Shown: positions 33,400-45,809, numbered from the stretch's first letter. The stretch: DNA of 64,000 bases from Arenicola marina (GCA_964019135.1 OZ025265.1:19753143-19817142), one strand, 5' to 3'. Program-made: numbers and translations. Notes: generated by a model not told the origin, from the sequence alone.

Positions 33400-36300
33400 G
33401 TCGACGTTTCGTGCAATTTTTTTTTTTTTTTTTTCAAGTTTCATGGCTTTTTATAAGGGTGTTGTGGTCACTGCCGGAGTGAATCTTTGTCCTATATCAG
33501 TGTCGAATTTGTGTTTGTTAGCATCCAATATTATTCTCACGCCGCATACCGTACCATGAAACGCAACACAATAGGAATTTGTCGAACATTCGAAAGGTCA
33601 TTATTTTCACCATAAGGATTGTTAAACAATGGAAAGGGACTTTAATATTTCGTCACAATCAGGATCTGTAAACAATGGAATTGAGTTCTTTATTCTTCAT
33701 TGACAATAAGTATTTGTCACACAATGGAAATTAGTCCTTGATTACTAGCTCACAAAAAGGATCTGTTAAACACTGGAACGAAGTAGTGGGGTGTTCATTA
33801 AAATGTTGCGATAAGACAAACAACCAAATTCACGACTGATTAATCAACGTTGATTTATTCTGATTCACATCCTTCGCAAGTGAAATTATCAGATAAAATG
33901 ATCACAGTGTATTCAAGTACCGATTAATATGTACAAATTCAACAGATCATTTTGCATTTCACGCGAGTGTTTATGGCTTTCTCTCCCAGTGTTCAGCAGG
34001 AATAATCAGTTTGGCCGTTTATTTCATGTCAACCATTCCCGGGTCCTCAAGGTATCCGCTGTAGGTCAATTGGCTAGTATGAAAACATATTGTTCATAGA
34101 TACATAGACAGATATAAACATTTGGCCAGCTGGGGGCGAGTCATAAGCTTTGTCGTTTTGATTAAGAAACGGAACCGCGTGATGACGCACTACCCATTAG
34201 GCCACCGGGGCCGTCCGAATGGTTATTTGAACGCGCTTAATTGATATGTCAGAGGTAGCATGCCTTAATTCCCGTGTATGAGAACTTCTAGCCTTGCCTA
34301 TCTTCTATCATACTGGTTGGCGTCCTGGGCCCGTAAGTTCGAGACGGTCTGGCCCGAATATTTCACCCTCGAATAGGATATTAGCATGGAGTTGAGCGAA
34401 ATATTCCGTCCCGGCGTTTCGAGTTTATACGGGTCCTGGTTTCATCTCGAGCTCGTTTCACGGCAATCGGATGGCTCAAATATGACGTTTCGGTCTCAGA
34501 GTGTGTTACCTCTCTTCCACCCTCCCCCCGCCCCCCCCCCCCGCCCCCCCCAATAATAATAAAATTTGGTTATGTCCTATCATCCGTAAACACATTTTGC
34601 ACAGTTGGGGTTCGAAACCCGCCACCGGATGCTGGCTGACCGAATGGAGCGCAGACAACAGGAGCAGTACGCACTGACAACACGACAACTGGATCATCCC
34701 TAAATCCTTTCATCAGACACGGACAACAAGATATCGGGGGTTAATTAGAACATTTCGTCAGGGGAATTAGATCGATACAAACCAAGTTGGCCGACAGCAA
34801 ATAAATAATTGAGATATAATTGTTTTGTTTTCAACTATTTCTTCTTAGAGTACCAACGTTATAAGTTGCAGTTCATACACTCCTATGCACTTATAATAAA
34901 ACTATTGAAGAACAAAAGGTTCGATACACGAGAAAGGTTTTCTTGGTAGGCATGTCTACCGGTAATTCACTTAGGTAATAAGCAAAAACCAGAATCAAAT
35001 TCTGGGGTCGCGTTAAACTCCAGCTCGCTAAATCTCTATATGTTCAAATAATTAAGGTGCAGAATGTGAAATATGAAAATAGCAACATAATTACGAAATG
35101 GCAATAAATGGGTTACACTAGTGACGCAAGGCCCATAAAATAAAATATGTTCAGCAGAAAATTAACTGTAAAAACCATATACTCCGAAAAATAATGCGGC
35201 AGATAATATTCTCCTCGCTGTTCGTGTTCTGTGTATTATACGCGCGCTATAAATTACACATAAATCATTATTACATACGCAGTGGGCAGATCTATACATA
35301 CATGGTGTTCGTAGTGTTAAGTATATTCACTGCAATTGTTTTATCTTGAATAATTACTTACAACAGTAAACTGGACCGATTGTTCGAGATATATTTAAGT
35401 TGAGCTCCTGGACCTTTCTTTGACATAAGATTATGAGTAACAAGGCTGTCACACTGCTTTGGCAAATAACCGATAAAGAGTATTTTCTGACACACCAGTC
35501 ACATGCGAAACCTGATTGAATGACTGATTGATTGATTTGATTAATTAATGGACTATGACGTTTTAACGTCAAAGCGCGACAATGGGAAGGGTCGAGAAAG
35601 GGAAACCATGTTGCCAAGAGTGACCCCTTTGCGGAGAAAGACATGGGCTTTTTACCCCAGCACCCAAATATAGACATTTGGGGGTTCGCACCACGCACCG
35701 GCCGCTTGGGCTGGCCTAGCCCAAGCAATAGCCCAACGCGCAACCCACGGAGTGACCCCCCTAAGGCAGACAACACACGTGACATGCATAGCGTTGTGCG
35801 GACGCCGCACTGCCAGGTCATTGGACGCCCACAACATTGAAACGTCCCCATGTTGAACAGACCACCAATTTCCATAAGACTCCATAAGCAGGAGGATTTC
35901 AAACCACGACATATTGAGCGTCAGCGAGAGGCTAATAATTAATTATTGCCATGAAGACTTTCTGCCTGTTTAATCTCCCCGCAATAAATAATTCAGATCT
36001 AGGTGGCAACGTACATTTTATAAATGCCAACAAAAGTCGAGAAGCGTTGAGTATTTCTTACTAGTATACAATAAACACAATGCCCACCTTCGCCACAAGA
36101 CTGAAACAATTCGTTTGGTCACCAAAGGGCAATATAAGGCCTTGTTCATCAAATTCGAGATTTGAGATCGCAGAGAGGAGTAAGATCGGTTTAGCAAATA
36201 TCACTCACCGACATATAATTCAGCAGCAAACAAAAACGTTCGTACGACAAAAGTCGACACCGTGTCACCATCTCATAGTAATCTCTATGTTGTTTTTAGT

Positions 36301-36850
36301 GCAGAACTTGCATCAGAAGAAAGTAACGCTATGATTCCAGCGATCGAGCAGAGGTTTATAACCACAGCCATCTAATCCAATTCGAGTCGCACTTTTCATA
36401 TAACATTGGCGTGAGTATTACGTGAGCTATATGGACACAATGGTTCGCGCCAACATATAGGAACGCTTCCCAATGCATCTGACTTGTCCATCGGAGGCGG
36501 AATAAATAAATGTAAAGCAAGTGCACGTGTTTTGATAACCACGTTTGTTTGACATAAACCTGTGATTGGAAGACCCGTTAATAGGCTAATTTGCCCTCTT
36601 ACCACCCCCCTCCCTCCCCCCACCCCCAACATCAGTCAGATCCTGTCGAATACCAAGGATATATTACTCCTCGGTCCGACATAAATTACACCCGATAAAA
36701 TTAATTTAAAATTATGATTTTTAAAACAAAGCCTTCAAGCTGTAAAATTACGTATTAATAAACTTTGATGATGATGTCGATGACGAATAAAAGCGACGGA
36801 TGCACTGCATATGGCACAGAACTCTCACTCCTTGTTAGCAATTGTAATGA
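33400..36850. other. Intergenic DNA between CWC22 and the aminotransferase
   Basis: No exon supported. Features seen: a poly(T) run at about 33418-33434; a loose tandem of units with TTGTTAAACAATGGAA at about 33590-33790; a C-rich patch at 34520-34550; and a SINE-like body on the minus strand at about 35520-35830. The SINE-like body carries CTTTGCGGAGAAAGACATGG and a B-box-like GTGCGTGGTGCGAACCCC when read inward. Open frames on the minus strand at 35354-35912 run across that element and are not genes. Confidence 0.5.
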
Positions 36851-37019
36851 ACCGGCGCGAAGCACTTTCAAGGTCAAAGCAAGGTCTTCGATTCAAACCG
36901 CCAGTATTCAACAGCAGATACCACGAACCCAGCGTAAGCGCAACCCATGATCAACATTTGGCCTTGACCTTGAAATTCTTTCTGTTCGAAACTCTCTATT
37001 CAGCATGAAAGCGCACCCG

Positions 37020-37345
37020 GTGGAAACAGCCCAACCCAAAGTCTGGCCATGAACTTGACACATTTCAACATTTCAAGATCGAACTATCACATTCAACAGC
37101 AGCTAAAACAAACGCCCACAAGGCGTCAAAAGCACAACCCAAGGTCAAAGTGTGGCCATGACCTTGATCCTTTCAACTCGGAACGAACCATCATATTGAA
37201 CAGCAGCTAACGCGATGGCCCACCAGCACAATCCAAGGTCAAAGTCTGGCTATGACCTTGACCTCCTTTCAACTCGGAACGAACCATTATATTCAACAGC
37301 AGCTATCGCGATGGCCCACCAGCACAACCCAAGGTCAAAGTTTGG
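37020..37345. repeat. About 90-bp tandem repeat running into the aminotransferase stop codon
   Basis: Copies carry CCCAAGGTCAAAGTNTGGCC with a following TTGAC and, between them, CTCGGAACGAACCAT and CAACAGCAGCTA. Copies of the core lie at about 37030, 37138, 37228 and 37328. The last overlaps the final codons of the aminotransferase (VKAKL-stop on the minus strand). Weaker copies extend left to about 36860. Confidence 0.75.
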
Positions 37346-39444
37346 CCTTGACCCTGACGTCCCACGATTTTCCATGGAGCGGCAGCAGGCTGGCTTCACT
37401 ACAGCTGCGCACGGCCACCTCCACGGCGCGACAGACACGGTCCAACTCCTGGAAGGGCACCGTCTTGTTGACCGGCAGGTAGATCACGTGGTCGATGAGG
37501 AACTTGGCCTCGTGCGGGTAGCGGATCACGAAGCTGTGGAGGGGGTGGGCCAGGTGCTTGTGCCCGTTGTCCGGCTCCACTATACTCAGCTGGGTGGCCC
37601 CGCGGTAGGCGTCCACCCCCAGGCCGTTCAGCACCTTCACCATCTCATCCGGGTTCTCCTGCAAAGGAACGACAAAACTAAAGTGTAAATAATGATTGAT
37701 TGATTGTATATTCGGGACGCTTTAACCACTTTTGGTCATATCGCGTCAAAGGGAGAGTGGAGCCATGTCCCCGGGGTAACGCCCTACTCTTTGCGAAAAA
37801 GGACATGGGATCTTTACCTTGCGACCACACAGATATGGCCACAGCGGGGCTCGAACCATCGATCCATGCGCCGTTAAGCTCTCAGGTGGCCAGAGCACTG
37901 AATGAGACGCTGAATGCGAGCGCTCTAACCCACTGAGCTACCGGGCCGGCCCCAGTTTAAATGATAAAAAGGAAGTGTTTTTTTTTTAACCATGTTTTTT
38001 ATAAGATAAAAATGAGGTTGGAAGACCTGACGACAGACTAGAAAACTCCCCTCCTATTTCATCGCTCCAACAAAAGAAAATGCAAAAGAATGTAAAGTAA
38101 TATTTGAAACAGAAACTGCAAATGAATGCAAAATGACATAAAACGCATGGGTTTTAGGCCATCTTTATGTACACATGAGCTACACCGCCGGCAAAAACCA
38201 ATAAAAGAATTGGTGTCCACATTTGAGCATACAAGGGCTGCAATTAACGCGCGACGAAATAAATAAATGGATGTGTTAGGTAAACTTTGTGCACACATAG
38301 GTTACACCGGGTGAAGGAAGAAATAAAGTGGTATGTCAGGCCACCTGATAAGCACTTATAAGCTACAGGAGACGTAGAAATAAATGAATATACATTTCAG
38401 ACCGCCTTTGCGTACGCTTAGCTGCTGCTGTTAAGTATTACATACATAGCTATATATATATCGGCTCCGGTCTACTTACCACCACAATGGGGAAGAGCCA
38501 GTAGTTATTGACCTCGGCACCCGTGCCGACCTGCACGACGTTCTCGGGAAGTCTCTGGCTGACGTACTCCGCCTTGGCGTTCCCGAGGTTAAAGTCCGAA
38601 GCCTGGAATTCCGAAAATCTCCTCAGCATAGTGCTGAGCAGCGCCGCCGAAGGCTGGTGCCGTATCCCCTCCAGGAGGCCGTCGGGGAACCCTCTGAGCA
38701 TTTTGACGGCGTATTTCTTGTGGTCGATGTTGAGAGAGCGCGTCACATACATGCCGGGCTTGATGAAGCGCGGGCAATTCAGGGCGATGTATACCATGGA
38801 ATATTTCAGGAGCTTGAAGAGGTAGCCGCTTTGAGACTGAACGGGGTACGTCCGATACAAGGCGAGCATTTTCCGGTGGAGTTCGGGATTTTTTATTTTC
38901 GCCACTGCGCCCCCGAAGGCTGTGCAGTACTTGATCACGCCGAAGCTGAAGAGAGATAAGTCAGCCTCGGGGTGGCCCAGTCGGTCGAATCCACTGAAGC
39001 CCTCGGCGCAGTCCTCGACCACCGGAAGTCCGTGCCTCCGTGCAATCTCCAACAAGGGGGCGACGTCGAACCACTTGCCGTACACGTGGGCCACGACAAT
39101 GGCGACCGTCCGCTCGGTGACCATCCCCTCCACCCACTCCACCCGCGGGGCCGTCGTCTCGATGCTGATGTCGACGGGCACGACCTTCAACTCGTGGTGG
39201 TGCAGCACATAGATCATGTCCGGAATGTTGATGGCCGACACGATGACCTCTGACCCCGGCGGGAAGTTCATGACCCTGAGGTAGAGGTCGAATGCGGTGC
39301 GGACGGCGTGCGCGGGGAGCGCGGGTCTGGGGTCCGCGGGGGTGGTCCACAGCGACTCCAGGCGGCCCAGCAGGGAGGGACGGTCGCTGTCCCGTGCCGT
39401 GGCGCATTGGACGGCGGTCCGGTAGAAGTCCCGCCAACTGCAAT
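37335..39444 (-). CDS. DegT/DnrJ/EryC1-family PLP aminotransferase, N-terminus not found
   Basis: Two exons are certain: 39444-38480 (acceptor tattacag, donor GTGGTG|gtaagt) and 37658-37335 (acceptor tttgcag, stop TGA at 37337-37335). Together they encode 428 residues. The family uses pyridoxal phosphate to aminate keto-sugars or similar substrates. Motifs: SEVIVSAINIPDMIYVLHHH (fold region, like GDEVIVP), VVEDCAEGF (PLP aspartate), and LFSFGVIKYCTAFGGAV at about residues 165-181, whose lysine is the expected Schiff-base residue. The usual histidine of SFHxxK is glycine here. HVYGKWFDVAPLLEIARRHG and a C-terminal PHEAKFLIDHVIYLPVN also fit. The first visible codon is completed across a splice site, so an upstream exon of perhaps 20-40 residues is missing. 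Such genes are mainly bacterial and patchy in animals. The substrate is unknown. A SINE sits in its intron. Confidence 0.86.
37707..37953 (-). mobile_element. tRNA-derived SINE (family 1, copy E), minus strand, in aminotransferase intron
   Basis: Read on the minus strand it starts GGCCGGCCCGGTAGCTCAGT, has the B box GGTTCGAGCCCCGCTG and ends in GGTTAAAGCGTCCCGAATAT. It is in sense with the aminotransferase and lies about 50 bp upstream of the terminal exon's acceptor. Confidence 0.87.
38150..38430. repeat. Tandem array of SINE-tail-like units, aminotransferase intron
   Basis: Four loose units of about 75-90 bp each contain a core like TTTATGTACACATGAGCTAC or TTTGTGCACACATAGGTTAC, often followed by GAAATAAATAAATGG. 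The cores resemble the inverted tail of the SINE types at 4168 and 39603, so this looks like a tandemly amplified SINE tail. Confidence 0.5.
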
Positions 39445-39602
39445 CTGTAATATATACACGGTGCATAGTAATCGTTGGTCTGTTAAGCCATGAAGGATCT
39501 GTAATATCACCCCTGGGCGTCAAAATGCGTTACGAAATATCCCTTTTAGAATCCAAGATGGCCGTCTTCAGGGGAACAAAGGGGGGAAATAAAAATGAAA
39601 TA

Positions 39603-39745
39603 TTTAGGCCGCTTTTGAGCACATATGAGGGTTACATGGGGTCCAGGAAACCTCCCGGGACAATGAATTGAAGTTGAATGAAACTTGCCCCAGATGCATG
39701 TACCCTGGTCATACCCACGACATGTTGATCAGCTACGGCAAGTAT
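39603..39745 (-). mobile_element. SINE relic with conserved central domain, minus strand
   Basis: On the minus strand it carries GCATCTGGGGCAAGTTTC (central block shared with 5085-5270), then CATATGTGCTCAAAAGCGGC and CTAAAT (tail shared with 30163-30312). The tRNA head is decayed. It is just upstream of the visible 5' exon of the aminotransferase. Confidence 0.6.
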
Positions 39746-39759
39746 ACAAAGCTATATGA

Positions 39760-41040
39760 GGTAACGTGTACCATCATGGAAATCATAGGAATTGTTTATT
39801 TTGTTCAAATCCTTTTGACTTGAGTTGATCCAACAACACAGGAGGAGAGAGTTACTGGTGAGGCCTTGACATTGACTACCATAAAATAAAGCGCTGCGGT
39901 GTCATGCACTTTTTCGACGTATTTTAATTCCAGTAGTAACACATTGTAATGTTCTTGTGGGACCGCATCGTCTGTCACAGAGAACGTTGTTCACCGGAAA
40001 CAAAAGATAAAATGTCGCTGGTGGTCATTTGTCATGAGCAGGGTTCCCACACAAATCTGGTGACACAGTTTCAGGACTATTCCATGACCTTTCCATGGCA
40101 AATTCACCATTTTCCTTTTACTCGGTCCGTGTCATGAATACATGGATTAGTGATCCTACTGATAAAGGCAACTTACAGCTACATATGTATCCCCTCATAG
40201 CCATCCAATTCTTAAATTCATTCGTTTATTATACATAGATGTCATATATAAACTTAAATACCACACATACAGAAGTGTCGTTAGGAAAACTAACGTATTC
40301 GTAATAAGTAAGAACGGGAACATTTACTTTATAAAGTGATTTTCGTTTGGAGAGGGCTAGACGAAAGTTTATACGGATTTTGTCTAAGGACAGGCTTTGC
40401 CGAAACGTCTGTTAGAACTCAAAACGTCATAGTGACGAAAACGTCAGACCACACGGGCCTCCACCATGTAGGAGCAAACGTTCAGTTTCACGCTGTGCCT
40501 TGATCGCCATGTCATGATCGCCGATGGATCGAGCAGAAAATTAGTCTTTGTTGCATATATGAGGAAGTAACAATTCAGTTTAGATACAAGTGCTTTCATA
40601 AGCGATGGAATATGGTGTATTCCCTAATATTGCCCTGGTTCTATCCCTTGACACCTTCTACGCCTAGACAGAAACCTTCGATTTCCTTAGTTTCTTTTGG
40701 CCTAATTCGTAGGTCTAATTCAGTCGACCAGTCAAACTATTAGTTTTGGGTGTAGTGACCAAACCGTCATACCTTGTTAGAATGAATACACAGTTTTAAG
40801 TTTGACTTCAACCATCGCGGTTATCGCTCACACAACCCTGCGTGGCGTTTCTGAGGGAGACGGGGTGGGGCCACTCGGGGCTAAAAAGTATGATTGATTG
40901 ACAATAAGAGACATATTGGAGACCGAAATTCGCGAATTAAGGCGCAGGAAAATAAGGAAGTCTAATGTTTCTAGGAGTAGAAAGTTCCAAGGGTTAGACC
41001 CGGGAGGGGGGGTTACTGCCTCATATATTGATAGCCCCCA
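39760..41040. other. Intergenic DNA, nothing recognised
   Basis: Sequence of average composition with scattered short frames and no recognisable motif. A first exon of the aminotransferase could lie here, but no segment combines a start codon, the required phase (one leftover base) and a consensus donor convincingly. Confidence 0.4.
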
Positions 41041-41053
41041 TCAGACACGGCGA

Positions 41054-41320
41054 GGGGCGGGCGCGATAGCTCAGTGGGCTAGAGTGCTCGCATTGATTGC
41101 TCTGGCCACCTGAGAGCCTAACGGCACGTGGGTCGGTGGTCCGAGCCCTGCTGTGGCCATGTCTGTGTGGTCGCAGGATAAACATCCAATGCCTTTCTTT
41201 GTAGAGAGTAAGGGGTTACCCCCGGGGACATGGCCCCACTCTCCCCTCCTTCTTCCATTGATGCGATATGACCAAAAGTGGTTAAAGCGTCCTAAATAAC
41301 CAACCAACCAACCAACCAAC
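41054..41320 (+). mobile_element. tRNA-derived SINE (family 1, copy F), full length with 12-bp target duplication
   Basis: The element is 267 bp. It starts GGGCGGGCGCGATAGCTCAG, has a slightly changed B box (GGTGGTCCGAGCCC) and ends in (CCAA)n. CAGACACGGCGA is present perfectly on both sides (41042-41053 and 41321-41332). This defines both ends and shows LINE-type target-primed insertion. It serves as the reference copy for the family. Confidence 0.93.
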
Positions 41321-41829
41321 CAGACACGGCGATCGAGGCACAGTGTGAAACGGTACATTTGCTCCTATATGGCTCAGACCGTGTGGTCTGACGTTTTGGG
41401 CCCACACGTCTTGTCGACAGCATTACATGCAGTATCTTCCTATTGACGCGTCAGAAATGATAAACATCGATAAGCATCGTTGTTATGCACCCCACGACGG
41501 TTCGCCCTCAAGGCTCATGAACACTTGGGTCGCTTTGCCAGACATGAATTAGAAAGTCAATGTCATTGACGACACGCAGACCATGTGTTAAAGTGAGCGA
41601 CCACGTTCCATGGGTCCCCGCCCACACAACATGTAAGAGCTCTAATACATGCAGGTCCTACAGCTCCAAGGACTAACGTAGCAGCTTGGGCAAACGCCGC
41701 ACAAGAGCGACAAGGTCACATCAGGCAAACCCTTCTCGGTATTCAAGCCAATGAATTCATAGAGCATTCCATCAATATTTACAAAGTAGCCATAAAGCCG
41801 CTGCCGCTCTGCGCGTAACCACGACCCTT

Positions 41830-44215
41830 ATCCTTACCACTCCATACCCTTGGCTATAAGAGGGGGGTCACTAGCCATACCTTATCCTTACCACTCCATA
41901 CCCTTGGCTATAAGAGGGGGTCACTAGCCATACCTTATCCTTACCACTCCATACCCTTGGCTGTAAGAGGGGTCACTAGCCATACCTTATCCTTACCACT
42001 CCATACCTTTGGCTATAAGAGGGGGTCACTAGCCATACCTTATCCTCACCACTCTATACTCTTGGCTGTAAGAGGGGTCACTAGCCATACCTTATCCTTA
42101 CCACTCCATACCCTTGGCTGTAAGAGGGGGTCACTAGCCATACCTTATCCTTACCACTCCATACCCTTGGCTATAAGAGGGGGTCACTAGCCATACCTTA
42201 TCCTTACAACTCCATACCCTTGGCTGTAAGAGGGGGTCACTAGCCATACCTTATCCTTACCAATCCATACCCTTGGCTGTAAGAGGGTGGTCACTAGCCA
42301 TACCTTATCCTTACAACTATATACCCTTGGTTATAAGAGGGGGTCACTAGCCATATCTTATCCTTACCACTCCATACCCTTGGCTATAAGAGGGGGTCAC
42401 TAGCCATACCTTATCCTTACCACTCCATACCCTTGGCTGTAAGAGGGGGGTCACTAGCCATACCTTATCCTTACCACTCCATACCCTTGGCTGTAAGAGG
42501 GGGATCACTAGCCATACCTTATCCTTACCACTCCATACCCTTGGCCATAAGAGGGGGTCACTAGCCATACCTTATCCTTACCATTCTATACCCTAGGCAG
42601 TAAGAGGGGGTCACTAGCCATACCTTATCCTTACCACTCCATACCCTTGGCTGTAAGAGGAGGTCACTAGCCATACCTTATCCTTACCACTCCATACCCT
42701 TGGCTGTAAGAGGGGGGTCACTAGCCATACCTTATCCTTACCACTCCATACCCTTGGCTGTAAGAGGGGGATCACTAGCCATACCTTATCCTTACCACTC
42801 CATACCCTTGGCTATAAGAGGGGGTCACTAGCCATACCTTATCCTTACCACTCCATACCCTTGGCTGTAAGAGGGAGTCACTAGCCATACCTTATCCTTA
42901 CCACTCCATACCCTTGGCTGTAAGAGGAGGTCACTAGCCATACCTTATCCTTACCACTCCATACCCTTGGCTGTAAGAGGGGGTCACTAGCCATACCTTA
43001 TCCTTATCACTCCATACCCTTGGCTGTAAGAGGGGTCACTAGCCATACCTTATCCTTACCACTCCATACCCTTGGCTGTAAGAGGGGTCACTAGCCATAC
43101 CTTATCCTTACCACTCCATACCCTTGGCTGTAAGAGGGGTCACTAGCCATACCTTATCCTTATCACTCCATACCCTTGGCTGTAAGAGGAGGTCACTAGC
43201 CATACCTTATCCTTACCACTCCATACCCTTGGCTGTAAGAGGGGGGTCACTAGTCATACTTTTATCCTTACCACTCCATACCCTTGGCTATAAGAGGGGG
43301 TCACTAGCCATACTGTATCCTTACCACTCCATACCCTTGGCTGTAAGAGGGGGGTCACTAGCCATACCTTATCCTTACCACTCCATACCCTTGGCTGTAA
43401 GAGGGGGTCACTAGCCATACCTTATCCTTACCACTCCATACCCTTGGCTGTAAGAGGGGGATCACTAGCCATACCTTATCCTTACCACTCCATACCCTTG
43501 GCCATAAGAGGGGGTCACTAGCCATACCTTATCCTTACCATTCTATACCCTTGTCTGTAAGAGGGGGTCACTAGCCATACCTTATCCTTACCATTCTATA
43601 CCCTTGGCTGTAAGAGGGGTCACTAGCCATACCTTATCCTTACCACTCCATACCCTTGGCTGTAAGAGGGAGTCACTAGCCATACCTTATCCTTACCACT
43701 CCATACCCTTGGCTGTAAGAGGGGGTCACTAGCCATACCTTATCCTTACCACTCCATACCCTTGGCTATAAGAGGGGGTCACTAGCCATACCTTATCCTT
43801 ACCACTCCATACCCTTGGCAGTAAGAGGGAGTCACTAGCCATACCTTATCCTTACCACTCCATACCCTTGGCTGTAAGAGGGGGTCACTAGCCATACCTT
43901 ATCCTTACCACTCCATACCCTTGGCTGTAAGAGGTCACTAGCCATACCTTATCCTTACTACTCCATACCCTTGGCCATAAGAGGGGATCAGATATAGTTA
44001 AGATATTCTGCCCATGTACCCAACTATATACAGCATAACATAGTTATATAACAGATAGTTATTGGCCGTATGAGATAGTTATTAGCTGCAAGGAGGTCAC
44101 TAGCCATACCTTTACCACTCCATACCCTTGGCTGTGAGAGGGGGTCACTAGCCATACCTTATCCTTACTACTCCATACCCTTGGCTGTAAAAGGGGGTCA
44201 CTATATATAGCCATA
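41830..44215. repeat. 53-54 bp minisatellite, about 40 copies
   Basis: Units contain CCATACCTTATCCTTACCAC, TCCATACCCTTGGCTGTAAG and AGGGGGTCACTAG. Variation sits mainly in the G run (4-6 G) and in CTGTAAG/CTATAAG/CCATAAG. The main array runs to about 43990. A 100-bp interruption with ATAGTTAT motifs follows, then two or three more units to 44215. Open frames read through it on both strands and are artefacts. Confidence 0.95.
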
Positions 44216-45320
44216 AATTATGCTTACTGAGATGTTGAGACATTTGAAGCGAATACTTCAAGACTTAAATTAGTAGGGCAGTCAAGTAGACATCGTCTGG
44301 AAATGCTCCAAATGTCCTCCGATGCGATTGCAGAACAGAAAATTCTACTGTGAAAGGAGGGTTATGGAAGGGAAAAGTACAGCAAATCAAAGGATAGAGG
44401 TATGGTAGCATCAACTTGGAAAATACGGCTTAGACTTTTGGCTATATTTTTGGAAAGATCTGAGAAACTCTAGGCAATTTGAGCACAACATTTTTTAAGT
44501 TTACAAAAAGAAATATATTGCTGGCAACAAAAATTAACATGTGGTAAAGCCCTTTTTTTGGTCAAATTAGTGCATTTCATGTGGGAAAGTGTGACATTCT
44601 TGTGTACTACATCATCCCAAAATGCATACGTCAGGCTTAAATTATGGTAGTCTTCACCTTGTTGCATGTGATTACACATATATTTCTTATCAAGTTAGCA
44701 TTTGTATGGTGAGACAATGTGTCTGAAACGTTTTTTCCAATATATTTTGGAAATCATAATGTTACAGAAAAATTGCTGTATGAGCAGCTTTAAGAGACAC
44801 TTAGGCCTACCCCATGTGGCTGCTGCTCTATCGCTATTAGGAATTCCACATCTTCATTGTGAAGTGGGAAGTGAGAAGTCGGAAAAAAGAAGAGGGAAGT
44901 TGGAACTGAGAAGTGGCAATAAGTCAAAAGTCAGAAGATTCCTCGAGAGTTTCGTTTGTTAAGCCACTTTAAATTATTGCATCTCATCTTGGAAAGTATA
45001 ACTTTCTTATGTATTAAGTCATTAAACTTTGCACATCAGGGCAGTTTTTTTACCTCTTAACTCCAGACCGTTTACCAAAATATTTCAAAAATTGCAATGT
45101 AGGTGACAAATATTGCTGTACTGTTTGAGTAGCTTTACAATATAACTTTATAAGATCTGAAATTATAACTTCTGAACTCCAGAACACTGATACAGTGGAA
45201 ATCAGTGGAGGGAGAGGAGGGGGGTGGCCAGAAGATCTCCCCCCCTCTATACTAGTATACTGGTTGGATCACACTGTGGAGTGGGGGAGAGGGGCTACAC
45301 CTATATGTCATATATATATA
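44216..45320. other. Intergenic DNA with degenerate dispersed repeat
   Basis: Two or three divergent copies of one repeat are suggested. TCAAATTAGTGCATTTCATG with GGGAAAGTGTGACATTCTTG at 44563-44602 resembles TATTGCATCTCATCTTGGAA with AGTATAACTTTCTTATG near 44980. It also resembles TATTGGTGCATCTCGTGTGG at about 17581 and TATTGGGGCACTTTCTGTGA at about 52925. GCTGTATGAGCAGCTTTAA also recurs. No gene was recognised. Confidence 0.4.
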
Positions 45321-45324
45321 TATA

Positions 45325-45809
45325 TAGTGGTCCCTAAGTTATACAAATTCTGTTCTGCCAGCCCGTACATCAGCAATCAGCAACCGTCTTTGGGTTAACT
45401 TCAGTTGACTATCCACTCAGCACTGATGCCTTTGGTTTCTTCAGCTCTGTGTCGTTAAGTTGCATCAACAATCTGACCCTAAGATCAGCATTTTGATTGC
45501 ATCTTCTAGCCATTGTCTGCATGTACACAAAAGGTGTGAACAACAATGATGCGCTCTTAGACGTCTGCTCATTAACAACCAGTCAGATTAGCGCAATGTG
45601 TTGTTTCTTCAGAGCCAATTGAGTCGAGTGCCACACCGTGCCGCCACACAGTGAGTTAACAAAGGGATTAAATTGTGTGCCGGTCACGTTAGCGAAGGGA
45701 GTCGCATAATAAAGGGTCTTTAACATGTAAAAGTGTTCTGTGCACAGAGAAAAGCCTGGATAACGGAGGGAGTTGTATAATAGAGGGATGTATAATGCAG
45801 GGACCACTG
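45325..45809. mobile_element. 485-bp pogo/Tigger-like MITE with TA duplication
   Basis: The left end TAGTGGTCCCTAAGTTATAC mirrors the right end, which read inward is CAGTGGTCCCTGCATTATAC. TA flanks both ends. CAGTGGTCCCT with TTATA is typical of the pogo/Tigger group of Tc1/mariner elements. No transposase frame is present, so it is non-autonomous. Confidence 0.7.
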
